Of a stretch of DNA of 64,000 nt, positions 35,429 to 46,969 are shown piece after piece; the first letter of the stretch is position 1; the number at the start of each line of letters is the position of its first letter. The notes beneath the pieces were generated by a model. It ran no database searches. It was not told the origin of the DNA and saw only the letters and a program-made list of their open reading frames with translations. The position numbers and the translations under genes are program-made. The DNA is taken from the NCBI RefSeq assembly GCF_000380065.1, contig NZ_KB904364.1:45769-109768 (forward strand). Direction: 5' to 3'. Origin of the DNA: Streptococcus massiliensis DSM 18628 (lineage in GTDB: Bacteria; Bacillota; Bacilli; Lactobacillales; Streptococcaceae).

Positions 35429-36340
35429 ATGACAGAAAAAATTCAATTATCAAAATCAGATCGTCAAAAAATTTGGTGGCGTTCAACTTTCTTGCAAGGT
35501 TCTTGGAACTATGAACGTATGCAAAACTTAGGTTGGGCATATGCGTTGATTCCAGCTATCAAAAAATTATACACTAAAAAAGAAGACCAAGCTGCTGCGC
35601 TTGAACGTCACTTGGAATTCTTTAACACTCACCCATACGTAGCTGCTCCTATTATCGGGGTAACGCTCGCCCTTGAAGAAGAAAAAGCAAATGGTGCTGA
35701 AATTGATGATGCAGCTATCCAAGGGGTTAAAATCGGTATGATGGGGCCTCTTGCCGGTATTGGTGAGTCAGTCTTCTGGTTTACAGTACGTCCAATCCTC
35801 GGTGCTCTTGGTGCATCTCTTGCTCAAGCAGGAAATATCATGGGACCACTCCTCTTCTTCGTTCTTTGGAACGCTATCCGTATGGGCTTCCTTTGGTACA
35901 CTCAAGAACTTGGTTATAAAGCTGGTTCTGAAATCACCAAAGATATGTCTGGTGGTATTCTCCAAGACATCACTAAAGGAGCATCAATCCTTGGTATGTT
36001 TATTCTTGCCGTTCTCGTTGAACGCTGGGTAAATATTAGCTTTGCCCTCCAACTTCCTTCAACAAAACTTTCTGAAGGTGCTTATATCAACTTCCCTAAA
36101 GGTGCAGTATCTGGATCTGAACTTCAAAAGATCCTAGGTGATGTTGCTAGCGGATTGAGCTTGACTCCAGAAAAGACTAACACTCTTCAAGGACAATTAA
36201 ACTCATTGATCCCTGGTTTGATGGGACTTCTCCTTACCTTCCTTTGCATGTGGTTGCTTAAGAAGAAAGTTTCACCAATCACAATTATCATCGGCCTCTT
36301 CATCGTTGGTATTGTAGCCAAAGTTATTGGTTTGATGTAA
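35429..36340 (+). CDS. manN: PTS mannose/glucose EIID, ManN
   Basis: A 303-residue permease subunit. The family start is RSTFLQGSWNYERMQNLGWA, followed by LEFFNTHPYVAAPIIGVTLA and GPLAGIGESVFWFTVRPI. AAAGGAG lies upstream of ATG 35429. In streptococci the ManMN complex is also the receptor for class IIa-type bacteriocins; the extracellular loop in 200-240 is where such specificity resides. A terminator follows. Confidence 0.96.
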   Translation: MTEKIQLSKSDRQKIWWRSTFLQGSWNYERMQNLGWAYALIPAIKKLYTKKEDQAAALERHLEFFNTHPYVAAPIIGVTLALEEEKANGAEIDDAAIQGVKIGMMGPLAGIGESVFWFTVRPILGALGASLAQAGNIMGPLLFFVLWNAIRMGFLWYTQELGYKAGSEITKDMSGGILQDITKGASILGMFILAVLVERWVNISFALQLPSTKLSEGAYINFPKGAVSGSELQKILGDVASGLSLTPEKTNTLQGQLNSLIPGLMGLLLTFLCMWLLKKKVSPITIIIGLFIVGIVAKVIGLM

Positions 36341-36345
36341 TCAAC

Positions 36346-36385
36346 AAAAAAGAAGGTTTCGGCCTTCTTTTTATTATGGTATAAT
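36346..36385 (+). terminator. manLMN terminator joined to the manO promoter
   Basis: AAAAAGAAGG and CCTTCTTTTT with loop TTTCGG end the man transcript (36346-36372). Eight bases on, an extended -10 TGGTATAAT (36377-36385) starts manO; its -35 region falls in the terminator stem. Confidence 0.75.
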
Positions 36386-36412
36386 AGAGAAGATGACAGC
36401 AAGGAGTGAAGC

Positions 36413-36787
36413 ATGGCACAATCGCAAAATAAAGAAATTGAATTTCAAACAACTGGAACTTCCTATTTAGCTATCGGTGGCAAAGTCGGAAAGTTTTTAA
36501 TTGGAGATAAAGCACTGGAATTTTACGCAGACGCGAATGTCGAGGACTATATTCAAATCCCTTGGACCAGCATTGAAAAAATGGGCGCCAATGTGTCTGG
36601 TAAAAAGGTCAGCCGCCACTTTGAAATTTTTACGGATAAAGGGCGCTTCCTCTTTGCCTCCAAAGATGCTGGCAAGATTTTAAAAATTGCCAGAGAGCAT
36701 ATCGGCAATGAAAAAGTCGTCAAATTACCGACTCTTTTACAAACGATTGGACGCTTTTTTAAAAATTTATTTGCAAAAAAAGCCTAA
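36413..36787 (+). CDS. manO: DUF956 protein ManO
   Basis: A 124-residue cytosolic protein of the DUF956 family, always found beside mannose-type PTS operons and thought to regulate them. The core is YLAIGGKVGKFLIGDKALEF and FEIFTDKGRFLFASKDAGKI. AAGGAG lies nine bases before ATG 36413. It has its own promoter, so it is not strictly tied to manLMN. Confidence 0.9.
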   Translation: MAQSQNKEIEFQTTGTSYLAIGGKVGKFLIGDKALEFYADANVEDYIQIPWTSIEKMGANVSGKKVSRHFEIFTDKGRFLFASKDAGKILKIAREHIGNEKVVKLPTLLQTIGRFFKNLFAKKA

Positions 36788-36980
36788 GTAGGGTATAATC
36801 ATAGCAACGGATAAGTAGGTTTGGAGCTTTTTCAGAAAGTCTGCGGTCGCTGCGAGCAGATAAAGCGAAAAATTGAAATTCTACCGTTGGATACAATTAC
36901 ATAAATAATCAAGTGCACTCCTGTGAAGTTGGATGGAACCGCGTTGACTAAGCGCTCCAACAATTAATAGGGGTGCTTTT
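36771..36980 (+). promoter_or_regulatory. serS promoter and T-box leader
   Basis: Promoter TTGCAA (36771-36776), 17 bases, TATAAT (36794-36799) lies in the end of manO. Stem I is closed by CAACGG (36805-36810) and CCGTTG (36884-36889), with an AGTA motif and a candidate specifier TCT (36880-36882), a serine codon. The T-box TGGAACCGCG is at 36934-36943. GCACTCCT (36915-36922) and AGGGGTGC (36969-36976) plus GTTGGA/TCCAAC make the terminator, ending in TTTT. Uncharged tRNA-Ser should promote readthrough. Confidence 0.85.
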
Positions 36981-36996
36981 ATAGTGGAGGAGACAT

Positions 36997-38271
36997 ATGC
37001 TCGATTTAAAACGAATTCGGACCGACTTTGATACGGTTGCTGAAAAATTAGCAACCAGAGGCGTTGAAGCTGCGGTGCTAAATGAAATGAAAGAAATAGA
37101 CGCCAAACGCCGCGACTTGCTGGTCAAGGTAGAGCAGCTCAAAGCTGAACGCAATACCGTTTCAGCCGAGATTGCCCAAGCCAAACGTAACAAGGAAAAT
37201 GCAGATGATAAAATCGCTGCTATGCAAAAACTAGCTGCCGAGGTTAAGGCGCTTGATGCTGAGCTAGCTGAGCTGGATGCCAAGCTGACTGAATTTACCA
37301 CGACCCTGCCAAATATCCCTCACGACAGCGTACCTGTCGGGCTTGATGAAGACGATAATGTCGAGGTGCGCCGTTGGGGCACGCCACGTCAATTTGACTT
37401 TGAAATCAAGGCTCACTGGGACTTGGGTGAGGAGTTGGGGATTCTCGACTGGGAGCGCGGAGCAAAGGTTACTGGCGCTCGCTTCCTCTTTTATAAAGGG
37501 CTTGGAGCTCGGCTTGAGCGCGCCATCTATAACTTTATGCTGGAGGAGCATGGCAAGGAAGGCTACACGGAAGTCATCCCGCCTTACATGGTCAACCACG
37601 ACTCGATGTTTGGGACAGGCCAGTATCCTAAGTTCAAGGAAGATACCTTCGAGCTTAGCGATACGAATTTTGTCCTCATTCCGACGGCTGAGGTGCCGCT
37701 GACCAACTACTACCGCGATGAAATTATTGACGGCAAGGATTTGCCTATCTACTTCACAGCTATGAGCCCGTCTTTCCGCTCGGAAGCTGGTTCTGCTGGT
37801 CGCGATACACGGGGGCTCATCCGCCTGCACCAATTCCACAAGGTCGAAATGGTCAAGTTTGCCAAACCAGAAGAATCTTATGTAGAATTGGAAAAAATGA
37901 CCGCCAATGCTGAAAATATTTTGCAAAAACTGGAGCTTCCTTATCGAGTTGTTGCCCTATCCACTGGCGACATGGGCTTCTCCGCTGCCAAAACCTATGA
38001 TTTAGAGGTTTGGATTCCAGCGCAAAATACCTACCGCGAAATTTCTAGCTGCTCCAACACCGAAGATTTCCAGGCTCGCCGCGCACAAATTCGCTACCGC
38101 GATGAGGCCGACGGCAAGGTCAAACTCCTTCACACCCTCAACGGCTCTGGTCTGGCTGTCGGACGGACCGTCGCTGCTATTTTGGAAAACTACCAAAATG
38201 CAGACGGATCAATCACCATTCCAGCAGTACTTCGTCCTTACATGGGCGGACTTAAAGTCATTAAAGCTTAA
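36997..38271 (+). CDS. serS: Seryl-tRNA synthetase
   Basis: A 424-residue class II synthetase. The N-terminal antiparallel coiled coil (about 27-105, [20 protein letters not shown]) grips the tRNA-Ser long arm. Motif 1 is in [18 protein letters not shown], motif 2 reads [20 protein letters not shown] with FHKVEMVKF, and motif 3 is [20 protein letters not shown] 36997 has GGAGGAG upstream. It is controlled by the T-box in front. Confidence 0.97.
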   Translation: MLDLKRIRTDFDTVAEKLATRGVEAAVLNEMKEIDAKRRDLLVKVEQLKAERNTVSAEIAQAKRNKENADDKIAAMQKLAAEVKALDAELAELDAKLTEFTTTLPNIPHDSVPVGLDEDDNVEVRRWGTPRQFDFEIKAHWDLGEELGILDWERGAKVTGARFLFYKGLGARLERAIYNFMLEEHGKEGYTEVIPPYMVNHDSMFGTGQYPKFKEDTFELSDTNFVLIPTAEVPLTNYYRDEIIDGKDLPIYFTAMSPSFRSEAGSAGRDTRGLIRLHQFHKVEMVKFAKPEESYVELEKMTANAENILQKLELPYRVVALSTGDMGFSAAKTYDLEVWIPAQNTYREISSCSNTEDFQARRAQIRYRDEADGKVKLLHTLNGSGLAVGRTVAAILENYQNADGSITIPAVLRPYMGGLKVIKA

Positions 38272-38280
38272 TCATATCTA

Positions 38281-38305
38281 AAGCGCTTTTAAAGAGCGCT
38301 TTTTT
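38281..38305 (+). terminator. Terminator after serS
   Basis: AAGCGCT and AGCGCTT form a 7-bp stem with a 6-base loop followed by T6. Confidence 0.8.
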
Positions 38306-38380
38306 GCTTATTTGCCTATTTACGGATAGTCCCTCACATGCTATACTAGATGGGTATAAAAATATTGCGAGGACAATCTT

Positions 38381-39181
38381 ATGAAGAAAAAATTAATCTT
38401 CTTTGCTTTTTGGCTTATGGTTTGTATTGGGCTAGAGCAAGAATTTTACACCTATACGAGCGACCATATGACTGGAACAGAATATGACATTGCTCTCTAC
38501 TGTAGCTTGCTCTTGCTACTTTATATCGTACCCGCCGCTTTTGCCCTTCGTTATTTACAAAAGAAATGGAACTTACAACCACGCCTTATTTGGCTGAGCC
38601 TCACAGCAGGCGCCTTTATTTCTGGTTGGCTTGCAGCCTACGGTAACGATGGTGTTGATTGGTTTTTGGATCTTTTTATTAAAAACAAAGAAATTTTTGA
38701 TACACTAGGAGCTCTGTCTGCTCCCATCATCGAAGAACCTATCAAGCTCTTTGCTGCCTTTATGACTCTTCTGCTATTGGGAACTTGGAAGCCGCGGCAA
38801 GTGCTAACCGCAGGTATCGGAGCGGGTCTTGGTTTTCAGATTATCGAAGATTTTGCCTACATCAATAGCAATGTTTCAGAAGGTTTAACCTATAGTGTGG
38901 CAGATATTTTTGGACGCATGACTGGGGCAATTGCTTCTCATTGGCTCTATTCTGCCTTAGTTGTTTTTGGACTTTATCTCCTCACCGCTAGAAATTTAGA
39001 AAAATCTACTAAAAAACTGGGACGTATTCTCTTTATGGCTGGATTTATTCTTCACTTCCTCTGGAATTCGCCATTAATTGATCTTAAAACTCCACTCCCA
39101 CTCGTTGGACCAATCCTTTCTGCGGCAGGACTTTGTCTCTTTTCTCTAGCTTATGAAAAAGCAGAAACTATCAAAGACTAG
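38381..39181 (+). CDS. PrsW-family intramembrane metalloprotease-like protein
   Basis: A 266-residue multi-pass protein with the PrsW motifs: the Glu pair in APIIEEPIKLF, GFQIIEDFAYIN, the His in IASHWLYSALVV and HFLWNSPL. In Bacillus, PrsW cuts an anti-sigma factor; a streptococcal substrate is not known. AGG lies upstream of ATG 38381. It has its own promoter region and terminator. Confidence 0.85.
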   Translation: MKKKLIFFAFWLMVCIGLEQEFYTYTSDHMTGTEYDIALYCSLLLLLYIVPAAFALRYLQKKWNLQPRLIWLSLTAGAFISGWLAAYGNDGVDWFLDLFIKNKEIFDTLGALSAPIIEEPIKLFAAFMTLLLLGTWKPRQVLTAGIGAGLGFQIIEDFAYINSNVSEGLTYSVADIFGRMTGAIASHWLYSALVVFGLYLLTARNLEKSTKKLGRILFMAGFILHFLWNSPLIDLKTPLPLVGPILSAAGLCLFSLAYEKAETIKD

Positions 39182-39191
39182 AAAGGCAATG

Positions 39192-39227
39192 AAAAAGACA
39201 AGGCTACTTTATAACCTTGTCCTTTTT
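39192..39227. terminator. Bidirectional terminator between the PrsW-like and SGNH genes
   Basis: AAAAAGACAAGG and CCTTGTCCTTTTT form a stem with an 11-base loop and T/A-rich flanks. The genes on either side are convergent. Confidence 0.8.
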
Positions 39228-39228
39228 A

Positions 39229-39867
39229 TTATTTGACCAGATAATTCTGTACTAGTTTTGACAATTCTACATAACCAGCTATGCTTAAGTGTAGACCATC
39301 CACGGTGTAGATAGAGTTTAGCTGGTTTTGGTTATCTAGTAGCTGACTATAGGCTGAGATATAAGTCACTTGCTGAGTACATTCAGCTAAATCTTGATAA
39401 GCCTGATTGAGTTTTTCTATTGTGCTATTTTTCCTAATATGTACTGTATTTCGATAAAAAGGTTCTTCATTAACTGGCAAAACCGAGATCAAAGCAATTT
39501 CCACATGTGGAAATTCTCGCTGAATCATCTGAACGGTTAATTCCACATTTTCAACGATCTCTGCAATTGGGCGCTCCAAAGCCAAGTCGTTTGTCCCGAT
39601 AAGAAGAAAAACTTGTTCTAAATTTTCTCCAAAAATATGGTCTGAAAAATGTTCTAAAATTTGATGAGACTTATATCCTTTAATTCCACGATTAATCATC
39701 ACCTTATCTGTGTCCAAAAGCTCTCCCAGCGGATAGTAATCAATAATTGAATCTCCGACAAAAATAACCTGAGGTTTATGAATGCCCACCTGATTCAGAA
39801 CACGAAAATTTTCCTGCATTTGCTTTTGTTCTTTTAGTAACCATTGGTCAAGTAATTGTACTGCCAT
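39229..39867 (-). CDS. SGNH/GDSL-family hydrolase
   Basis: A 212-residue cytosolic esterase/lipase-fold hydrolase. Block I is VIFVGDSIIDYYPLGELL with the nucleophilic Ser, block III is FLLIGTNDLALE and block V is VDGLHLSIAGYVEL with Asp and His. There is no signal peptide. The substrate could be acetylated sugars. GGAGG precedes ATG 39867, and a GGTATAAT -10 lies about 20 bases further up. Confidence 0.9.
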   Translation of the reverse strand: MAVQLLDQWLLKEQKQMQENFRVLNQVGIHKPQVIFVGDSIIDYYPLGELLDTDKVMINRGIKGYKSHQILEHFSDHIFGENLEQVFLLIGTNDLALERPIAEIVENVELTVQMIQREFPHVEIALISVLPVNEEPFYRNTVHIRKNSTIEKLNQAYQDLAECTQQVTYISAYSQLLDNQNQLNSIYTVDGLHLSIAGYVELSKLVQNYLVK

Positions 39868-39913
39868 GACTGCCCTCCTTTTTTCTCATATTATACCCCA
39901 AGAGGCAACAAAA

Positions 39914-39934
39914 AACCAAGTACGAGACTTGGTT
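39914..39934 (-). terminator. Terminator after bglA
   Basis: AACCAAGT and ACTTGGTT with loop ACGAG form an 8-bp stem; on the minus strand it runs into T5. It sits just upstream of the SGNH promoter. Confidence 0.7.
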
Positions 39935-40025
39935 CAATATTTTGTTCAATAATTTTTTTTTAGATTTTGCATACTGCTCGCTTTGTTTTCAACTCAACTG
40001 CACAACCTAACTTGTTTTTTTAGTG

Positions 40026-41489
<1,464 letters not shown>

Positions 41490-41498
41490 TTATATTAT

Positions 41499-41514
41499 AA
41501 TCTTAAGTAAGATT
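41499..41514. promoter_or_regulatory. 16-bp palindrome between bglA and the AraC regulator
   Basis: AATCTTAAGTAAGATT is a perfect inverted repeat (7-bp arms around AG). It abuts the likely bglA -10 (TATAAT on the minus strand, 41494-41499) and occupies its -35 region, so it is a candidate operator. A regulator other than the adjacent AraC protein is possible. Confidence 0.6.
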
Positions 41515-41578
41515 GATTTCTTGCACAATTATCTTATTTTTCAATACTATTCTATGATTTTAAAAAGGACGGAAAGCT

Positions 41579-42454
41579 ATGGAACTGCATCAGCTACAGC
41601 AAAATATTGCCTACAAAGAACAGGGGACGCCTTATTCTTTGACCCGCACCATTACTGAAAATGGACAGCCCGATATTCTCTTTCACTGGCATACTGATGT
41701 TGAAATTGTTTATGTACACGAGGGAACAGCGCGTTTTCACATTGATTACGATTATTTTAATAGTGAGGCTGGCGATATTATCCTCATCCGCCCCAATGCT
41801 CTCCATTCCATTCACCCGATTGGGCAGGAGCGGCACTGCATGGATGCTCTGAATTTTCATCTGGATTTGACAGGCTACTCAACCATGGATGCCGCTAGCA
41901 TCAACTATCTTCAGCCACTTTATAATGGCGAGCTGGATTTCGTTCGTGTGATAAAGCCGCAGCAAGCTGCTTATCAAGCCATTAAATCTTGTCTTTTTGC
42001 TGCTATGGAGATTGGCTATGAGCGTAAGGAGCATTTTGAGTTTTTGCTCAAAGCTCAGCTCAATCAGTTGCTTTATCTGCTCTTTAGTCAAGGCTATGTC
42101 ACTTCTAAGGAAATGAGTCTCGACAGCTACCGCAAGGAGGAGAAAATCCGCTCCTTGATTGACTATATCGGAGAGCATTATCAGGAAAATTTGACCATTG
42201 AGCACCTCGCAAATTATTGCGGCTACAGCGCTACTCACTTTATGAACTTTTTCAAAAAGCACCTGGGCGTTTCCTGCATCGAATACTTGATTCAATTTCG
42301 CCTGCGTAAAGCGGCTGAGCTTTTGCAACACTCGACCATTAGCGTCCTTGAAATTGCCCAGCAAATCGGCTTTAATAACCTGTCCAACTTCAACCGCCAA
42401 TTCAAAAAATACTATCAAATGACCCCCAGCCAGTATCGGAAAAAAGTGAGCTAG
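41579..42454 (+). CDS. AraC-family transcriptional regulator
   Basis: A 291-residue activator type. The N-terminal cupin-like sensor (about 1-170) has HWHTDVEIVYVHEGTARFHI and GDIILIRPNALHSIHP. The C-terminal double helix-turn-helix (about 190-291) reads NLTIEHLANYCGYSATHFMN and ISVLEIAQQIGFNNLSNFNR. It is divergent from bglA and probably regulates it or a sugar pathway. It ends in a strong terminator. Confidence 0.9.
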   Translation: MELHQLQQNIAYKEQGTPYSLTRTITENGQPDILFHWHTDVEIVYVHEGTARFHIDYDYFNSEAGDIILIRPNALHSIHPIGQERHCMDALNFHLDLTGYSTMDAASINYLQPLYNGELDFVRVIKPQQAAYQAIKSCLFAAMEIGYERKEHFEFLLKAQLNQLLYLLFSQGYVTSKEMSLDSYRKEEKIRSLIDYIGEHYQENLTIEHLANYCGYSATHFMNFFKKHLGVSCIEYLIQFRLRKAAELLQHSTISVLEIAQQIGFNNLSNFNRQFKKYYQMTPSQYRKKVS

Positions 42455-42465
42455 CCTCTATGCCG

Positions 42466-42495
42466 AAAGTAACCTTCTTGTCTACACAAGAAGGC
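42466..42495. terminator. Terminator between the AraC and CapA genes
   Basis: Nested arms AAAGTA and CCTTCTTGT pair with ACAAGAAGG and TACTTT around CTAC, followed by T-runs. The genes are convergent. Confidence 0.85.
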
Positions 42496-42502
42496 TACTT
42501 TT

Positions 42503-43738
42503 TTATTTCCAATTTAAATTGACATGCTCTTTCATTTCACGATAGGCCGTGTCTACACGTTCGCGAGTTGCCTCATCAATCTTATTGCGGTAAGGTCCCC
42601 CTTCGATAAAATCCTCTAAAATATAGGTTTGATAGAGATAGGCAGGATAGCCTTCGTCTGTTAGATATCCCTTTTCCGTACGATTGACCCAAGTTGGATG
42701 AGCCTGAGCTGTCTTGATGATTGTTCCCTTGGCTGACTTCTCAAGCATCACGTCCATCAGTACACCTCTCTCAGTCCAGATGGCATCTGGCAACTCTCCT
42801 ACAGTCTCCAAGCGCTGATTGGACAGAAAATTTCCCATAGAATAAATAATCAGTTTCTTGTCTTTACCCTTTTTTACAATCTCTGCTGGCTCAACCACGT
42901 GTGGATGCCCACCAAAGACAATATCAGCTCCCCATTCAATCATCTTGTGGTAAAGAGCCACTTGTTCTTTCGTCGGCTCTAATTGGTACTCGACGCCCAT
43001 CTGTGGCATGACAATAGTAATATCTGCTTCCTTTTCAGCACGCTCAATTTCAGCCTTCATTTTGTTTTCATCAAGATTAGACAAGGTTTGATCATAGTCC
43101 TCTTGACTGATATTTTTTTCCAGCCCATTATAACCATAAGAATAGGCTAGAATAGCGATCTTGATACCATTTACTTCTTTAATCAAGAGAGGTGCCTTTG
43201 CCCGTTCTTGCTTTGTGTACACACCCACAGTATTGATTCCAACCTTATCAAAAGCCGCTACTGTCGTTGACACCCCTTCAAGTCCTGAATCCAGAATGTG
43301 ATTGTGGGCTAAATCTAAAACATCATAGCCCGCATCCTTGATAGCTGCTGCAACCTCTTGTGGTGCATTAAATAAGGGATAACCTGCTAGAGGCAAATTA
43401 GGATTAATTGTTCCCTCAAAATCCCCTAAAACCAGATTTGCCTTTTCTAGCCAAGGTGTTACATAGTGATAATTCTCCGTAAAATCATAAGTCCCATCTG
43501 CTTGCCGTGCACTCATATAGATAATGTCGTGATAAAGAAGATCCCCATTTGCCATAATGCGAGCACGGGTCACTTGTGTTTTCTTAGGGGTACTTTGTTT
43601 CTGAGTGCTTTTACTTCCTAAGGGTTGTTTTGCTAACCTTTCCAAGCAGAGAACAAGACCCGCAGCCAGAGCAACAGCTGTTAGTAAGCCAAAGATAAAA
43701 ACAGGTAAACTTTGTTTCTTTCGATTTTGCTTTTCCAT
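42503..43738 (-). CDS. CapA-family (PGA_cap) metallophosphatase-like protein
   Basis: A 411-residue protein anchored by one N-terminal helix (LPVFIFGLLTAVALAAGLVL); the CapA domain is outside. Motifs MANGDLLYHD, LGDFEGTIN, LDLAHNHILDSG and FGGHPHVVEP carry the metal-binding D, H and N residues. It is related to the Bacillus CapA of polyglutamate synthesis, but no capB or capC is present; in streptococci it is a surface protein of unknown role. Confidence 0.85.
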   Translation of the reverse strand: MEKQNRKKQSLPVFIFGLLTAVALAAGLVLCLERLAKQPLGSKSTQKQSTPKKTQVTRARIMANGDLLYHDIIYMSARQADGTYDFTENYHYVTPWLEKANLVLGDFEGTINPNLPLAGYPLFNAPQEVAAAIKDAGYDVLDLAHNHILDSGLEGVSTTVAAFDKVGINTVGVYTKQERAKAPLLIKEVNGIKIAILAYSYGYNGLEKNISQEDYDQTLSNLDENKMKAEIERAEKEADITIVMPQMGVEYQLEPTKEQVALYHKMIEWGADIVFGGHPHVVEPAEIVKKGKDKKLIIYSMGNFLSNQRLETVGELPDAIWTERGVLMDVMLEKSAKGTIIKTAQAHPTWVNRTEKGYLTDEGYPAYLYQTYILEDFIEGGPYRNKIDEATRERVDTAYREMKEHVNLNWK

Positions 43739-43750
43739 AAAAAATCCCTT

Positions 43751-44476
43751 CTAAAAAAATGGTAAAAATGCAGCAATAACTGCAACTAAAAGTGCTGGCA
43801 AAAGGTTAGCAACTTTGATCAATTTACCCCAAATGAGGTTGACTCCAACACAAAAAATGAGAATAGAGCCGACAAGAGAGAGATTACTGAGAGCCACTGG
43901 AGTCATTATCCCTGCCAGTAGGCGAGCCAATAAAGTTAAACTTCCTTGAATTAGGATAATGGGAACAGCTGCAAAAATAGCCCCCTTCCCTTTTGAAGCA
44001 GTCAAAATGAGGACAAGTATCAAATCTAGAATGGCTTTGGCAATCAGAGTCGCAGGATTTCCGGACAGTCCATCCTGAATAGAACCAACCACTGCCATCG
44101 CACCAAGACAAATCGTTAGTGACGTCGTAACAAAAGCATCAATAAAGTTGGCATCCCCTTCATTTTGACTGATGCGTCTGAGCCAAGCTCCAAAATCTTC
44201 AAAGCGCTGCTCAATATTGACCCATTCACCTAAGAGAGCACCTAGAGTTAAACTAGCAATGATCATCATACTGCCACGAGTCGAAAGATGTTGGTTTTCC
44301 ACTGCTAGCATTTGCTCCATTGTCCCTGCTAATCCCAGAAAAAGTACTGCCAAACCAGTAGCTTTCATCAAACTATCTTGCACCCTCTTGGATAAATGTT
44401 GCCCAAGTAAAAGTCCTAACAGACCGCCGACCACAACTCCTAAGGCGTTGACTAGGGTTCCCAAACCAATCATCAT
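43751..44476 (-). CDS. DUF554 membrane protein
   Basis: A 241-residue protein with about six hydrophobic segments. The family signature is IGLGTLVNALGVVVGGLLGL with MATGLAVL and TTSLTICLGAMAVVGSIQDG. Function is unknown; it is a possible transporter. It lies 12 bases before capA, so they are co-transcribed. Adjacent ATGs at 44476 and 44473 are both possible starts. Confidence 0.88.
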   Translation of the reverse strand: MMIGLGTLVNALGVVVGGLLGLLLGQHLSKRVQDSLMKATGLAVLFLGLAGTMEQMLAVENQHLSTRGSMMIIASLTLGALLGEWVNIEQRFEDFGAWLRRISQNEGDANFIDAFVTTSLTICLGAMAVVGSIQDGLSGNPATLIAKAILDLILVLILTASKGKGAIFAAVPIILIQGSLTLLARLLAGIMTPVALSNLSLVGSILIFCVGVNLIWGKLIKVANLLPALLVAVIAAFLPFF

Positions 44477-44527
44477 ACTCTCTTTTCACCTGAATTAACT
44501 ACCTCTATTGTAACACAAATCAAACTA

Positions 44528-44565
44528 AAAACGAATGACTTCTTTTTCTTGAAATCATTCGTTTT
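44528..44565 (-). terminator. Terminator after bglP
   Basis: AAAACGAATGA and TCATTCGTTTT form an 11-bp perfect stem with a 16-base loop, followed by A/T-rich sequence. Confidence 0.8.
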
Positions 44566-44584
44566 GTTTTATTTATAAAGAATT

Positions 44585-46546
<1,962 letters not shown>

Positions 46547-46571
46547 CTATTTAAACTAGTATTGAGGGAAG

Positions 46572-46665
46572 AAAAAAACCTAAATAAATATCAAATAGAA
46601 AGTAGAACAAGCCACTTTATACTTCATATTTATCTAGGTTTTGCCTGCCTGACCAGTAACAATCC
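46572..46665 (-). promoter_or_regulatory. LicT/BglG-type RAT and overlapping terminator of bglP
   Basis: The minus strand at 46630-46665 begins GGATTGTTACTGGTCAGG and continues GCAGGCAAAACCTAGATAA, a near-perfect ribonucleic antiterminator. It overlaps the left arm of a long terminator (46572-46641) with AACCTAGATAAATAT pairing with ATATTTATTTAGGTT and T7. Binding of a LicT-type protein should block the terminator. Confidence 0.9.
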
Positions 46666-46673
46666 ATGAGTTT

Positions 46674-46710
46674 AGTATACCACAAGTTTTTAAAATTGCA
46701 AGCGGTTTCT
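46674..46710 (-). promoter_or_regulatory. bglP promoter with cre
   Basis: On the minus strand TTGCAA (complement of 46696-46701), 16 bases, TATACT (complement of 46674-46679) with TGG just before. A cre-like AGAAACCGCTTGCA (46697-46710) covers the -35. Confidence 0.7.
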
Positions 46711-46723
46711 GTAAAAAAATTTT

Positions 46724-46867
46724 AAAAAATAGCAGGAAATAAAATTTCCTACTACTTCAAGGATTTATTATCTGTCATTTTTTGAAACTGTTTCTTGCTG
46801 AAGGTTTTGCTATAGCTTACTTTTACTTTAATTGTCATAGGCTTTACCTCGTTTCTTTTTGATTGAC
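46724..46867 (-). ncRNA. Candidate CiaR-controlled small transcript
   Basis: Between recG and bglP a CiaR-type promoter, a ribosome site with a 28-codon frame and a strong terminator make a self-contained unit of about 140 nt. The terminator has arms 46730-46739 and 46745-46754 (TAGTAGGAAA on the minus strand), ten pairs including one G-T, loop of five, then T6. Size and promoter fit the csRNA family of streptococci, but a coding role is also possible. Confidence 0.65.
46752..46838 (-). CDS. Small ORF, 28 residues, in the CiaR-type transcript
   Basis: The frame begins MTIKVKVSYSKTFSKKQFQK and ends MTDNKSLK. GAGG lies eight bases before the ATG. The peptide is highly basic (nine Lys), with no hydrophobic core, so it is not a typical pheromone precursor or lantibiotic. 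Its stop codon lies in the terminator stem. It might encode a peptide or be incidental to an sRNA. Confidence 0.5.
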   Translation of the reverse strand: MTIKVKVSYSKTFSKKQFQKMTDNKSLK

Positions 46868-46870
46868 TAC

Positions 46871-46903
46871 AGTATATAGCTGCAAACTTAAAGCTGACTT
46901 ATA
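46871..46903 (-). promoter_or_regulatory. CiaR-type promoter
   Basis: On the minus strand the order is TATAAG, five bases, TTTAAG, ten bases, TATACT. This equals the CiaR consensus (TTTAAG-N5-TTTAAG, about ten bases before the -10) with one mismatch in the first half. There is no good -35 box, as expected for an activated promoter. Confidence 0.7.
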
Positions 46904-46950
46904 AAAAACTTGCAGAAAACTTAATCAAAAAAATTCTTTTGCAGCAAAAA

Positions 46951-46969
46951 ACGGGGCTTGCACCCCCGT
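46951..46969 (-). terminator. Terminator after recG
   Basis: ACGGGG and CCCCGT form a stem followed on the minus strand by T6; it overlaps the recG stop codon. Confidence 0.75.

Noticed and set aside
37264-37926. 220-codon frame antisense to serS
   Set aside because: It overlaps the synthetase catalytic core and lacks a start signal. Similar shadows occur in bglA and the purine permease.
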